Shown here: positions 1 to 11,461 of the stretch, in pieces
How positions within the stretch are numbered: position 1 is the first letter of the stretch
Layout: every line of letters starts with the position of its first letter
Source: Capra hircus
Lineage: Eukaryota; Chordata; Mammalia; Artiodactyla; Bovidae
Assembly (NCBI RefSeq): GCF_001704415.2
Contig: NC_030821.1
Span: forward strand, 36,625,210-36,689,209
Length of the DNA: 64,000 nt
Direction of reading: 5' to 3'
Translations under genes and position numbers: made by a program
Notes under the pieces: model-generated
Seen by the model: the letters and a program-made list of their open reading frames with translations, nothing else
The model's database searches: none
Told to the model about the DNA's origin: nothing

Positions 1-74
1 TAAATATTGTGAGTGTTGATATTTTTTGTAAATATTTTCCCCCACTTTTCTTTATTTTTTGAAGAATCTTTATA

Positions 75-287
75 GGCCTTTTGGCTGAGATCGCAGACGG
101 TAAAGTGTCTGTCTACGATGTGGGAGACTCAGATTCGATCCCTAGGTTGGGAAGATTCCTTGGAGAAGGAAATGGCAATCCACTCCAGTACTATTGCCTG
201 GAAAATCCCATGGACAGAGGAGCCTGGTAGGCTACAGTCCATGGGGTCGCAAAGAGTCGGAAACGACTGAGCGACTTCACATTCACA
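75..287 (+). mobile_element. Bov-tA SINE
   Basis: Near full-length tRNA-Glu-derived ruminant SINE. The head (diverged 'ggccttttggctgagat') carries a recognisable B-box-like 'attcgatccct' near 132-142, followed by the BovA body ('ggagaaggaaatggcaatcc', 'cctggtaggctacagtcc') and the tail 'gagcgacttcacattcaca'. No clean flanking duplication is visible, so the ends are approximate. Confidence 0.93.
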
Positions 288-390
288 TTTATGATATTTT
301 TCAAAGTAACTAATTTGAAAGATTTAGTAAAATCTATCAATGTTTGTATATGCAGCCTTTGAGTTTTGTGTCTTACTTAAAAAGACTTTG

Positions 391-392
<2 letters not shown>

Positions 393-440
<48 letters not shown>
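393..440. repeat. (TG)n microsatellite, about 24 units
   Basis: Uninterrupted TG dinucleotide run that ends 2 bp before a Bov-tA SINE. Its length and purity predict length polymorphism. Confidence 0.98.
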
Positions 441-441
<1 letters not shown>

Positions 442-442
442 T

Positions 443-662
443 AGGCCTCCCTGGTGGCTCAGCAGGTAAAGAATCTGCCTGCAGTTCTGGAGATGCAGGA
501 GATGTGCTTTCGATCCCTGGGTCAGGAAGACCCTATGAAGGAGGGCGTGGCAACCCATTCTAGTATTCTTGCCTGGAGAATCCTGTGGACAGAGGAGCTT
601 GGGGGGCTACAGCCCATAGGGTCGCAAAGTCAGACAGGACTGAAGTGACTGAGCATACAGCA
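443..662 (+). mobile_element. Bov-tA SINE
   Basis: Head 'aggcctccctggtggctcag', B-box 'tttcgatccctgg', BovA body, and tail 'gactgaagtgactgagcat'. There is a small expansion in the head ('ggagatgcaggagatg'). It begins directly after the TG repeat, so no upstream target-site copy can be recognised. Confidence 0.94.
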
Positions 663-895
663 CAGTGCTTTCTGTTCATAAATCAGTGCAAAATTTGTTA
701 ATAGTCTTATTAGAAGCTTTTTCCTTCTGCTGCTTTTTGAAGCTTCTGTTATATATTTGATTCTTTCATTTGTGTATATAATGAAATAAATAGCTAATTT
801 TTTCAAATAGATGTCTACTTTTTCTATCTGCATTTTAAGTAGCAAGCAATTTTACCTCCAAATTGAGCTATCACCTCTATCACATAATAAACTCT

Positions 896-942
<47 letters not shown>

Positions 943-1834
943 GTTTATTTCCAGACTTTTATATTCTGTTTCAATTAGTCAATTCCTGTTAGTCACCTCA
1001 ATGTTTTAACAACTGTCAGTTTGCATTTTGATTTGGTACATTGAGTTTTGTCTATGTTGATACAGAATATTTTGGCTATTCTTGGAATCTGCTCTTTTGA
1101 TGACTTTGGGAAGAGCTATTCAACATCCTTTTGAAAACTCTCAGTGGAGTTTTGATGGAAACCACATAGTACATGTAGACCCACTAGAGAAAGAAGAGTC
1201 GTCTTTCCAAGCAAGGGTGTCTCCTGGCACAGGACGTCTGCCCGCATGGTATCATGAACTGCTGCCTCTAAAATGTTTGCATTGCTTAACACTCCCAAAG
1301 TTAACACAGAAGGAAAAAATTTCCTTCTTTCTCTTAATGAATGTTAAGTTGAAACCCTGCTTTATTTCATCTGCAAAATGAAACTAAGATCCTAGGATGT
1401 CTGCCTGGGTGAGTTCCGGGCATGACATTTGAGAAGCTTTGCCATCTGGCTTTAGAGGTGATTCATAGTGGGGTTCCTGCAGGATGTTAAAATGTTGGAA
1501 AAATTATGAAAACCCGGGACTAGATTATTTAGATGAAATTTATTACATGTTCAATGAAGATCAGTTTTTATTGGACCGTATAACTTTTATCTAAAGCTGT
1601 GTACACATGACTTAGAGGGTACCACTCAATTCAGTTAATTCTCATTAAGGAAAATTATCAGTATAATTTGATAAGACAACCTGCAAATGTGTTATTTGAC
1701 ATTATATAAACCAAAATTATTAGATAAATGAATAAACATTCCCCTTTTCATTTTCTCTCCTTCCTTCCAACAATGCCTTGTTTTATTTTTAAAAGATTGG
1801 AGAAAATTGATCCATTCTCCACAGTGGTGGTAGT
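663..1834. other. Single-copy-looking interval with an (AC)n run
   Basis: AT-rich sequence with no recognised repeat apart from (AC)n at 899-937 (about 19 units). A 99-codon frame at 1082-1381 resembles no protein I know and has no supporting splice or promoter context. Confidence 0.5.
899..937. repeat. (AC)n microsatellite, about 19 units
   Basis: Uninterrupted AC run followed by a short ATAT stretch. It stands alone, not as the tail of a recognised SINE. Confidence 0.98.
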
Positions 1835-2042
1835 GTTGTTTAGTTGCTGAGTCGTGTCTGACTCTTTTGTGACCCCATGGACTGTAACCCACCAGGCTTC
1901 TCTGACCATGGGATTTCCTTGGCAAGAATACTTGAGTGGGTTGCCATTTCCTTCTCCAGGGAATCTCCCGACCCAGGAATCAAACTTGTGTCTCCGGCAT
2001 TGACAGGCAGATTCTTCACCACTGAGCCACCTGGGAAGCCCC
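1835..2042 (-). mobile_element. Bov-tA SINE
   Basis: Antisense Bov-tA. The window strand reads tail to head: 'gttgctgagtcgtgtctgac', 'accccatggactgtaaccca', 'gggttgccatttccttctcc', ending in the tRNA-like head 'gagccacctgggaagcccc'. Full length, moderately diverged. Confidence 0.94.
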
Positions 2043-2170
2043 TTCTAAAGTATAGTTTTTATTTATTATAACATTGTGAATTGTACAAATTGAAGGCAAA
2101 TATGAATGTTCAAACAATTTGAGTAAATAAATTTTGTATATCCATAAAACATCATTATTATACAGCATTT

Positions 2171-2483
2171 TAAAAAAAATTTATTTTTGGCTGTGCTGAG
2201 TTTTCATCACTGTGTGCGAGCTTTCTTTAGTTGCAATGTGCAGGCTTCTTGTAGCAGTGGTTTCTCTGGTTGCACAGCAAAGGCTCTAAGGTGTGCAGAC
2301 CTCAGTAGTTGCAACCCATGTGGGCTCAGCAGTTGCGGCTTGTGGGCACCAGAGTGCAGGTTCAGTAGTTGGCACATGGGCTTAGTTGCCCCACGGCATG
2401 TGGAATCTTCCCGAACCAGGGATGAAACTCATATCCTCTGCATTGGCAGGCGGGTTCTTTACCACTGGACTACCAGGGAAGTC
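2171..2483 (-). mobile_element. CHR-2-type SINE
   Basis: Long artiodactyl tRNA-derived SINE in antisense: 'ggctgtgctgagttttcatc', the alternating 'gcagtggtttctctgg' and 'ctcagtagttgcaaccc' blocks, and the head ending 'ggactaccagggaagtc'. It is flanked by a diverged 14 bp duplication (2157-2170 'attatacagcattt' and 2484-2497 'actatacaacattt', 2 mismatches), which fixes the boundaries and indicates an old insertion. Confidence 0.92.
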
Positions 2484-2770
2484 ACTATACAACATTTGAA
2501 ACATCATGATAGACCTTGTAGTATGTGTGGCATGAAAGGTTGAAGATAAATTATTGAACAGAGCTGGATCAATCTGTTGGGAGCATACAGAATATGGTCC
2601 ATTTTTGTTTAAAATAATTTATAAACATTTCTATTAAACACACAGACATATCTAAAGAAATATGAAAAATAAGCACTGAACCTTGGATTTGGGAAATATA
2701 CAATTATAATTCTATCTTATACATGTTTATATCACTTAAACATTTTATAATGAGCATACACAAGTTCTGT

Positions 2771-2999
2771 GGGCTTCCCAGGTGGCACTAGTGGTAAAGA
2801 ACCCGCCTGCCAATGCAGGGAACATAAGAGACATGGGTTTGATCCCTGGGTTGGGAAGATCCCCTGCAGGAAGGCATGGAAAACCACTCCAGAATTCTTG
2901 CCTGGAGAATCCCAATGGACAGAGAAGCCTGCAGGGCTAGAGTCCATAGGGTCGCACAGAATCAGACACGACTTAAATGATTTAGCCCGCATGCACACA
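2771..2999 (+). mobile_element. Bov-tA SINE (long-head subtype)
   Basis: Starts 'gggcttcccaggtggcacta' and has the extended head 'gaacataagagacatggg' typical of one Bov-tA subtype, then the BovA body. The tail reads 'gatttagcccgcatgcacac'. Full length. Confidence 0.94.
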
Positions 3000-3162
3000 A
3001 TAAAAATTTTCATTTGGAAAACATAGTTTTTAGATTAGTTACTAATGGTTTTACTTCCTATAATAACCTTTTCTTATAGTCATAGATTATTGAGAGTTGA
3101 TTATGCCTCAGAAATCATGTTTTATTCTACTATAACACTATCTGTAGATACTATCTGTAGAT

Positions 3163-5335
3163 GGAGAAGCTCTATACAGTCAGCAAAAAAAAAAAAAAAA
3201 AGACCAGGAGCTGACTGTGGCTCAGATCATGAACTCCTTATTGCAAAATTCAGACTTAAATTGAAGAAAGTAGGGAAAACCTCTAGGTCATTCAGGTGTG
3301 ACCTAACTCAAATCCCTTATGATTATGCAGTGGAAGTAACAAATAGATTCAAGGGATTAGATATGAGAGATAGAGTCCCTGAGGACTCTATCTCATATTC
3401 CAGGAACTATGGTTGGAGGTTCATGACATTGTACAAGAGGCAGTGATCAAGACCATCCCCAAGAAAAAGAAATACAAAAAGTCAAAATGGTTGTATGAAG
3501 AGGCCTTACAAATAACTGAGAAAAGAAGCTAAAGGCAAAGGAGAAAAGAAAAGATATACACATTTGAATGCAGAATTCCAAAGAATAGCAAGGAGAGACA
3601 AGAAAGCCTTCCTCAGCGATCAGTCCAAAGAAATAGAGGAAAACAATAGAATGGGAAAGACTAGGAAGCTCTTCAAGAAAATTAGAGACACCAAGGGAAC
3701 ATTTCATGCAAAGATGAGCACAATAAATGGTCCAGATGTGGTATGGACCTAACAAAAGCAGAAGATATTAAGAAGAGGTGGCAAGAATACACAGAACTAT
3801 ACAAAAAAAGATCTTCATGCCCCAAATAACCATGATGATGTGATCACTGGACTAGGGACAGACATCCTGGAATGTGAAGTCAAGTGGGCCTTAGGAAGCA
3901 TCACTACGAACAAAGCTAGTGGAGGGGATGGAATTCCAGTTGAGCTATTTCAAATCCTAAAAGATGATGCTGTGAAAGTGCTGCAGTCAATATGCCAGCA
4001 AATGTGGAAAACTCAGCAGTGTCCACAGGACTGGAAAAGATCAGTTTTCATTACAGTCCCAAAGAAAGGCAATGCCAAAATCTGTTAAACTACCACACAA
4101 TTGCACTCATCTCACACTCTAGCGAAGTAATGCTCAAAATTCTCCAGCGAGGCTTCAATAGTTCATGAACTGTGAACTTCCAGATGTTCAAATTGGATTT
4201 AGAAAAAGCAGAGGAACCAAATCAAATTGCCAACATCTGTTGGGTCATAGAAAAAGCAAGAGAGTTCCAGGAAAATATCTACTTTTGCTTTATTGACTAC
4301 GTCAAAACCTTTGAGTGTTTGGATCACAACAAACAGTGGAAAATTCTAAAAGAGATGGGAGTACCAGACCACCTGACTTGCCTCTTGAGTAATCTGTATG
4401 CAGGTCAAGAAACAACAGTTAGAACTGGACATGGAGCAACAGACTGTTTCAAAATTGGGAAAAGAGTACGTCAAGGCCGTATATTGTCACTCTGCTTATT
4501 TAACTTATATGCAGAGTACATCATGTGAAATGCCATCCTGGATGAAGCACAAAATTGCCAGGAGAAATGTCAATAACCTCAGATACACAGATGACATCAC
4601 CCTTATGGCAGAAAGCAAAGAAGAACTAAAGAGCCTCTTGATGAAAGTGAATGAGGAGAGTGAAAAAGTTGCCTTAAAACTCAACATTCAGAAAACTAAG
4701 GTCATGGCATCTGGTTCCATCACTTCATGGCAAATAGATAGGGAAATAATGGAAACAGTGAGGATTTATTTTTTAGGGCTCCAAAATCACTTTAGCAATG
4801 AAATTAAAAGACTCCTCCTTGGAAGAAAATCTGTGACCAACCTAGATAGCATATTATAAAGCAGACACATTACTTTGCCAACAAAGGTCCATCTAGTCAA
4901 AGCTATAGTTTTTCCAGTAGCCATATATAGATGTGAGAGTTGGACTAGGTCAGCACCAAAGAATTAATGCTTTTGGGCTATGGTGTTGGAGAAGACTCGT
5001 GAGAGTCCTTGGACTGCAAGGCAATCAAACCAGACAATCCTAAAGGAAATTGGTCCTGAATATTCATTGGAAGGACTGATGTTGAAGGTGAAGCTCCAAT
5101 ACTTTGGCCACCTGATGCAAAGAACTGACTCCTTGGAAAATACCCTGATGATGGGAAAGATTGAAGGCAGGAGGAGAAGGGAATGACAGAGGATGAGTTG
5201 GTTGGATGGCATCACCGACTCAATAGACATGAGTTTGAGCAAGCTTCAGTAGTTGGTGAAAGACAAGGAAGCCTAGAGTGCTCAGTCCATGGGTGTGCAA
5301 AGAATCGGACATGACTGAGGAACTAAACTGAACGG
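3163..5335 (+). mobile_element. BovB LINE (RTE clade), 5'-truncated, 2.2 kb
   Basis: Largest BovB copy here. It begins near the end of the endonuclease region of ORF2 (the reading after 3205 gives the GSDHELL-type block) and runs through the reverse transcriptase to the terminal 'gactgaggaactaaactgaa'. RT motif A aspartate is readable at 4295-4297 in an I-D-Y context. Motif C at 4584-4595 reads Y-T-D-D instead of the family Y-A-D-D. Several frameshifts and stops split ORF2 into at least six readable pieces between 3205 and 5186, so no active protein is possible. An A-run at 3185-3201 expands a short internal A tract. The repeat 'atctgtagat' at 3153-3162 (also 3141-3150 region) and 5336-5345 is a plausible target-site duplication. 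Confidence 0.96.
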
Positions 5336-5379
5336 ATCTGTAGATACAACTCAGGGATGTTAACCTCATTACAATTTCT

Positions 5380-5590
5380 TGAAAGATTACTAAGTGCCAT
5401 CCACTAAACTGTGTGTATCAGATTGCATCATTTAATCTTCAGAGCATTCCCCTGGGCTAGGTATTGTTGCCATTCTAAAGGTAATCATAACTGAATTTCA
5501 GAGAATGTGAGTCATTTGCCAGAGTTCTTCAGCCAATTAATCAGCATAGTACAGAATGAAACTTTAGCTTCTGATTCCAACTATGGCTTC
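5380..5590 (-). mobile_element. MIR SINE, antisense
   Basis: Antisense MIR order is visible: 'taagtgccatccactaaac', 'catcatttaatcttcagagc', 'gggctaggtattgttgcc', then a diverged core ending in the region 'gaaactttagcttctgattcc'. Strongly diverged. Confidence 0.72.
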
Positions 5591-5662
5591 CCCCATATGG
5601 AAATTCATAAACACAAGCTAGAGACACTGTTTGGAATTCAAGGCCACAGCCTTCCCATGTGC

Positions 5663-5745
5663 CTTTTTATTTTTATTTTTTTATTTTTATTGTTTTATTT
5701 TTATTGTTTTTATTGTTTTATTTTATTTTTATTTTTATTGTTGAG
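5663..5745. repeat. T-rich low-complexity tract (TTTTATTTTTATTG-like)
   Basis: Imperfect repeats of TTTTA and TTTTATTG, almost free of G and C. No element is clearly attached to it. Confidence 0.93.
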
Positions 5746-5904
5746 CTTTAACGCTTTCTTTTTTGATTAACTTAGTAAGACTGCCCAATCATCAGAAGGG
5801 GTAAAGTTGATATCATGGAAAATCACTGTTTGCTTAGGTCTATAGCCTTCAGATCTGTTGTCTTGATGAAAACTAAAGCCAATTATTATCATCTTTCTTT
5901 AGAG

Positions 5905-6645
5905 AGTGTGTTAGTTAACTCAGACTATGTAACAAAGTGCAACAGACTAGGTGGCTTAAAAACTAGTAATGTCTTCTCTCCCAGTTCTGGAGACCAGAAG
6001 TCCAAGTTCAAGGTCTCAACAGGGTTGCTTCCTTCTGAGAACTCTGCTGCTGCTGCTGCTAAGTCGCTTCAGTCGTGTCCAACTCTGGGCGACCCCATAG
6101 ATGGCAGCCCACCAGGCTCCCCTGTCCCTGGGATTCTCCAGGCAAGAACACTAGAGTGGGTTGCCATTCCCTTCTCCAATGCATGAAAGTGAAGTCGCTC
6201 AGTCGTGTCTGACTCCTAGCGACCCCATGGACTGCAGCCTACCAGGCTCCTCGGTCCATGGGATTTTCCAGGCAAGAGTACTGGAGTGGGGTGCCATCGC
6301 CTTCCCCATCTGAGAACTCTGAGAGACGGTCAATTCCATGCCTCTCTCCGAGCTTTTGGTGTTTTGCTGACATTCTTTGGAGCTCTTTGTCTTGTGTAAG
6401 CATCATCCTGATCTCTGCCTTCATTGTCACACGTCTCTCTCCCTGTGTGGCTGTCTGTGTCCAAATTTCCCTTGTTTATAAAGACATCAGTTATATTGGA
6501 CCAAGGCCTCACTCTGTTCCAGTATGCCCTCATCTTTACTAATTACATCTGTCATGTTCAAAGCAAAGTCATATTCTGAGATATAGAGGTTGGGACTTTC
6601 AAATATAAATTTCAGGGGACACAGTTAAGTCTGTAACAGAGAGGA
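5905..6645 (-). mobile_element. MLT1-like MaLR LTR, antisense, split by a BOV-A2
   Basis: Antisense MLT1 landmarks in order: 'aacaaagtgcaacagactag', 'gtggctt', 'cagttctggagaccagaagt', then after the SINE 'gtctgtgtccaaatttccct', 'ttataaagacatcag', 'tcatattctgagatata' and 'ggggacacagttaa'. The BOV-A2 at 6046-6308 interrupts it with a perfect 12 bp duplication, so the LTR is the older element. Confidence 0.85.
6046..6308 (-). mobile_element. BOV-A2 SINE
   Basis: Two BovA monomers joined by 'gcatgaaagtgaagtcgctc', with the (GCT)n tract 'tgctgctgctgct' at one end. Orientation is given relative to the BovB 3' end. It is bracketed by a perfect 12 bp target-site duplication 'tctgagaactct' (6034-6045 and 6309-6320) inside an MLT1-like LTR. 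Low divergence and an intact duplication indicate a relatively recent insertion. Confidence 0.97.
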
Positions 6646-7060
6646 GCTTCTTTCTCCCTGGACCCGAGGAACATGCTGAGGGATGCTCTCTTTACATTTA
6701 TCAGCTGGAAACCCTCTGCACTGTCTGTGGCTGAGAGCACCACTGTTCTGTGTGAAAGTCCTTCAATATTCTTCTCTGTTTTCCTTCACTGTTTAGACAC
6801 TTTGAAGAAGACATTTTATTTGAGCTTCTTGTTTATATGCAGTGTTCTCCTAGGCAACTTGATGCTCGCTTTGCATGGTTGCTTGGGAGGTGCTGTACAC
6901 TTTAGTTTGCCAGGCTTTGGGGTAAAAATGACTTCATTTTCTGGAACCATCCCATTCATACCTCTGAAGAAATGTAGACCTCTGTATGCAAAGCGTTATA
7001 TTTACTGGGGCTTCATACATTTCTGAGGCAGGACCCTCATCTTAAAAATTTATAATGTCA
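6646..7060. other. Unassigned interval
   Basis: A 117-codon frame (6673-7026) with a hydrophobic central stretch spans most of it, but it matches no protein I recognise, has no flanking gene context, and its composition does not differ from its surroundings. I regard it as a chance frame. A short TA run is at 7063-7079 and a C-run at 7086-7095. Confidence 0.4.
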
Positions 7061-7110
7061 AACCTATATATATATATATTTCTTCCCCCCCCCCCGAGAT
7101 GCAGCCTCTT

Positions 7111-7350
7111 CAGTTCAATTCAGTTCAGTGGCTCAGTCGTGTCCAACTCTTTGCGACCCCATGAATCGCAGCACGCCAGGCCTCCCTGTCCATCACCAAC
7201 TCCCGGAGTTCACTCAGACTCACGTCCATCGAGTCCGTGATGCCATCCAGCCATCTCATCCTCTGTTGTCCCCTTCTCCTCCTGCCCCCAATCCCTCCCA
7301 GCATCAAAGTCTTTTCCAATGAGTCAACTCTTCACATGAGGTGGCCATCT
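7111..7350 (-). mobile_element. BovB LINE, 240 bp 3' fragment with 15 bp TSD
   Basis: Antisense 3'-terminal BovB. It opens with the (ttcag)n-like tail 'cagttcaattcagttcag' and covers the last ~65 codons of ORF2 (7125-7319 open on the minus strand, arginine-rich GGIGGRRRRG block). The duplication 'gagatgcagcctctt' at 7096-7110 and 7351-7365 is perfect over 15 bp, giving exact ends. It is nearly identical to the matching part of the copy at 25518-25901. Confidence 0.97.
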
Positions 7351-7529
7351 GAGATGCAGCCTCTTAGAGTAACATAAAAAGTAACCAGAAGTTTTAGATT
7401 GAAATTAGCACTAGTCAGTAATTTCTTGTACCTAAACCAAAAAACCCATGAATTTCAGATCAGGTTTTTCACTTAGACGTAGCTATAAGGGTGTTAAAAA
7501 AAAAAAAAGAAAACCACATGTGGCAGATA

Positions 7530-7970
7530 CTCCTAGTTTTCTGCATATTCCTCCTTTCTGCTTTCAATTAATGCAACCCAGTTTTTAGTAGAGAAGCAAC
7601 CCTCTCTACTTTCCTCTGTGGAATTTCTGGTAGCCAAGCCTCTCCTGGTCATATGACCTAGTTTTAGCTAATGAAGTGTGAGCAAAAGTCTACTGGCTAG
7701 AGCTTTTGGAGGAGCTGTAGTTTTTTTGTTTTTCCTTCCCAAACTGTGGCAATGTCATTCTCATAATTTTAAGATGATTAAAAGGTACTTCATCTGAGCA
7801 GTGGGCAGAAGAATGACAGAAACATAAAGAACTACATTTATGTGCAGCTAAGAAAGTGGAAAGAGTTTGTTGTTCATGAGTAGCTGCTCCAGCCCTGAAC
7901 TACCTTTCTCTGGACCTTATTACATAAGAAAAATAAACTCGTATTTAGTTAATATGCTGTAACTGGATTT
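7530..7970. repeat. Ancient interspersed repeat, family not identified
   Basis: The layout ('ctctgtggaatttctggtag', 'catatgacctagttttagct', 'aatgaagtgtgagcaaaag', later 'taagaaaaataaactcg') resembles an old mammalian medium-reiteration repeat also suggested at 57765-58090. I cannot name the family. A-rich run at 7496-7508 lies just upstream. Confidence 0.4.
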
Positions 7971-8640
7971 TGGACACATGGGTTGAGTTCAGTCCTGACT
8001 GATGCATCAACCATGTCATGTTGGACAGTATAGTGCCACCAGCTTGAAAATGCTTCTGCTGTTTCCAGGGGAAGCTCCCAATAAAGGGATGTCACTATCA
8101 GAGTGGTGACTACTAGGTTTTCCAATTGATAACAATGACGACAGCCTCTAGAAATCTGGCCCTTAGCAGCATCTCTGGGAAGCAGGGGATCTTTGAATTT
8201 CTTGTTAAATCTTTAGTGTCTCTCACACATCTCCAGCAGGCTACAAGACAGATGCTGGGCATCTGTTAAAAGATCAGCTCGAGGTGTTTCTTCAAGAGCT
8301 CATGGAGAGTATGTTCCTGTTGCTATTATAATTCCTGCTACCACTTATGTTAGTTGGATATCACAGAGGTCTTTGGAAGAAAAAGTCTCTTAAGAGAACT
8401 TTCTGAAAGCACTGGGAATTGCCCTAAGAAAATAAACTGTAGTCCCAAGTGGCATTATAATTTTAGTGTTTATCTAGTCAATTTTGCATTTTCCTGAACC
8501 CAAAACATTTCCTAATTCATGTAAGTGGGAACTCATAGCCCTTAGCTGTTTGTCACTTTTCTGGAACTTTGGAAATTAAAATAGTTAGCAGATTTGACAA
8601 GAAACCCATTTTCTTCTTATAGCTGCCCCTTGAGATGTAA
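7971..8640. other. Unassigned interval
   Basis: No recognisable repeat, coding frame or motif cluster. Confidence 0.4.
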
Positions 8641-8862
8641 GGGCACGGTTGGCAGGGGGTGGGGAAGGAGGAGTTAGATGTGACTACTCATGGTCCTGAG
8701 GTAGCAGACTTACTCTTCAGAGTGATGAGATTGTGCTGAAAGTAGACAGTGGTGATGATTGCATAACTTTGTGAGCGTACCAGCAATCACTGAATTGTAT
8801 ACTTTAAAGGGTGAATCATATGGTATGTTAATTACAGCACAATGAAGTTGTTATTTTAAAAA
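8640..8862 (+). mobile_element. Old L1 (L1M) 3' end
   Basis: Recognisable L1M 3' UTR order: 'agtggtgatgattgcataac', 'cactgaattgtatacttta', 'aagggtgaatcatatggtat', 'gttaattac' and a short A-rich end. Heavily diverged and truncated to about 220 bp. Confidence 0.82.
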
Positions 8863-9026
8863 CAAAGGTAAGAATATTCCAGAGCCGCTGAATGAGAACT
8901 TTATAATATGACATATGTTCCTAATATGATTCTAATTCAAATCCCAGTTTAAGAACCCCTACTGTGGCACATGTTCTACCCCTGAGGGATGGAACTCCGT
9001 ACACATACACACACATGGACACACAT

Positions 9027-9241
9027 GTGCGTGTGTGTGTGCTCAGTCAGGTCTAACTTTTTGCAACGCCATGGACTGTAGCCCGCCAGGCTCTTCTGTC
9101 CATGGAATTCTCCAGGCAAGAATACTGGAGTGGGTTGCCATTTCCTACCCAAGGGGATCTTCCTGACCCAGGAATCGAACTCCCATCTCTTGGGTCTCCT
9201 GCATTGATAGGCAGATTCTTTATCACTCCATTGAAGCCCAC
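9027..9241 (-). mobile_element. Bov-tA SINE with CA/TG-rich tail
   Basis: Antisense Bov-tA from the tail 'gtgcgtgtgtgtgtgctcag' through 'ccatggactgtagcccgcca' to the head 'ttctttatcactccattga'. The terminal head is degraded. A mixed CA/TG tract (9003-9040) merges with the tail. Confidence 0.93.
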
Positions 9242-10555
9242 TTAACTGAAGTCTGTATAATACACCAACTACAATGCTAGGGTTCTTTTAAATGCCTTTG
9301 CTTTCTTGACTGGTCCCAACCTGTAGCCTCATGTCCTGTAAATAGGATATTGTGGAACATAGTCTAGTAACCATCGAGTGTGGCCATGAAATATTGCCCA
9401 TGAAAGATTTATTTCTACTTTTCCACCTTTCAACTTCTTAATCCACTGCTCACGAGATGTTATTTTACTTCATCAGAATTTGAGTTGAAATTTGAGAAAA
9501 AAATAACAGAAATGTCCAAAGGTAAAGTGTCTATTACTGTCGTGAGCTTTCTAAATTATGAGACCTTCAGAGAAAGTGTAATAACTTTGTGAAGCTGGCT
9601 ATTAGACTATGTCTTATTCATCTTTGAAACCCAAATACTTATGTGACATAAACTTGATGATCACTGACTCTTTTCAAATAGACTATTTCTATCATGAGGG
9701 AAAACCTCAGACATCCTCTTAACTAACTCCTTTCTTTCCCCCTTCCCAAATTAAATGACTTGTTCAAGGTCTCTTACCCTTTTAATTGGCAAGTTGAGGC
9801 TGGAACCAAGGTCTTGTGTCTTGGAAACTGATGCCATTCTTTCATCTTCATTCCAGTCATCAAAACACAGCATTGTTAAGCAATATTTCATGTAATGGTA
9901 AAAAAAATGTGCTGCAGGATTATGGACATTCTTGGTGATAAACCAGATCTTAAATTTGGAAGAATGTATAAGAAGGAGATTTTATATCAACAATTTGTGG
10001 CTTAGAATTTAGTATTTTTCTGTTGACTTCTTTATATTAACTGAATTTCCATGACTCCGTCCCCTTGGATTGCAGTTGTAATTATGTAGCAGTTAACATC
10101 TTCTCTGGGCCCAGCATATCCCATAATTAGCTGTGTTCTCTCCACAGTGTATGACTCAACGCTATGTGGTTCTTCTATATCAAAGGCAGGGTGGCCAGAT
10201 TTTTTTTAACCACAATACTTGAGCATGTAGTGGCAGATGGCTGCACAACCCAAGTGCATCAGGTCCTTTTGAAGAGTAACCTCACCAAAAACAAGCAAAC
10301 AAACAAACAAAACCAAACCCTGAGATTTATTTTTAAAATAAGGAAAGAACCTTCTTGGGGATGTTTCCAAACACTGCATCATTTAAAAAGAAAAGCATCT
10401 CCCTCTCTCTCTCCCTCTCTCTCTTTGGAAGAACTAAAATAGAAATAAATGAGTTAGAACTTTGAGGTCAGCCTTGATCAGGAAGGAGGGCACCTCTTGG
10501 TCTCTAATCAGAGGTCTACGGAAGTTTACTCGGTTGAGCTCGGGCACTGGGCATA
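9242..10555. other. Mostly unassigned, with MIR-like and CAAA/CTCTCC tracts
   Basis: Within it 9750-9850 is a MIR-like core (listed separately), 10287-10312 a CAAA-rich run and 10398-10424 a CT-rich run. Nothing else recognised. Confidence 0.4.
9750..9850 (-). mobile_element. MIR fragment, antisense
   Basis: Antisense MIR core: 'aaatgacttgttcaaggtct', 'ggctggaaccaaggtcttgt' and 'gatgccattctttcatc'. Only about 100 bp remain. Confidence 0.6.
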
Positions 10556-10559
10556 ATGT

Positions 10560-10760
10560 AGCTTGTAGTAGAAAGAGCATAGGACTAAGGATCAGCAGAC
10601 CCAGTTTCTTCTTGGTTCTTCAGCTAATTAAGTATCTGAACCTTTCTGAGCTTTGGCGAATCCAAGTATCTGAGATCACTGCTCTAACACCACTTGTAAA
10701 TGCAAGATCTTATATCATTAGGGCAGTCGAAAAAATAAAGCACTTCAGGCTCCCTCTGTA
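10560..10760 (+). mobile_element. MIR SINE
   Basis: Sense MIR: 'agaaagagcataggactaag', 'cagacccagtttcttcttgg', 'aattaagtatctgaaccttt' and a diverged remainder to 'aaaataaagcacttcagg'. Confidence 0.65.
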
Positions 10761-11461
10761 CAAACACATTCATCTACATCATTAATATATATCTCCCTGT
10801 AAAGAACCCTAGGGAAGAAAAGGTCTCAGTAGCTGCCCTGGTAAACTTATTACAGGCTTAGTGAAACTCACCATTGGGAGTTCCTTATTATATTCAGAAT
10901 AACATATCAGGATGTAGAATATTTTATTCACCAGAATTCCGTAGGGAAAAACAACTCTTATTTGTGGGGGAAAGCACTTGGAATGGAAGGCTGGACCCAG
11001 TGGGTATAAATATGAGCTTTCCTGCTCTGGGTGACTTAAGGGAACAGATTTTCTTGCCCCTCCCCAGAGGGAGGGTGTTAGAAGAGGGAAGAGAGGATGG
11101 GGCTCATACAATGATTAGGTTGCTCCATGATGTGTGAGGTGACACTGCCCCATTACCCTCAACAGTTGAATTTTCTCAAGAGTGCATAATGCTGCTGATG
11201 TATGTATGTGAATATTGGAAGAGAGAAAGAAGTTGCGAAGGAACCCTATTTTACACTCACCTTAATTCTGACTAGTATCAAGCTTGGGTATAGGAAGGAA
11301 GCAAAGAGAAATTAGAGAAAACCAAACTTGGGGACTGGCAGAAATATTTACAGAGCTCTGGATTTCCAGGTCTATTGAATTGGACTTCAGACCAAAGTCG
11401 ACAGGTCTTTAAAAAGACCTGCACGTACCAGCTAACACCTATGATCGGTGTACGTCCCACA
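10761..11461. other. Unassigned interval
   Basis: Overlapping 87- and 100-codon frames on opposite strands at 10809-11137 resemble no known protein. No repeat recognised. Confidence 0.4.

Noticed and set aside
393..440. Regularly spaced repeats as a CRISPR-like array
   Set aside because: Simple dinucleotide repeat without spacers; eukaryotic context.
1082..1381. 99-codon open frame
   Set aside because: No recognisable domain, no splice or promoter context, and a competing frame on the opposite strand.
6673..7026. 117-codon frame with hydrophobic stretch that could be a small membrane protein
   Set aside because: No homologue recalled, vertebrate genes this short without introns are rare, and the frame adjoins repeat debris.
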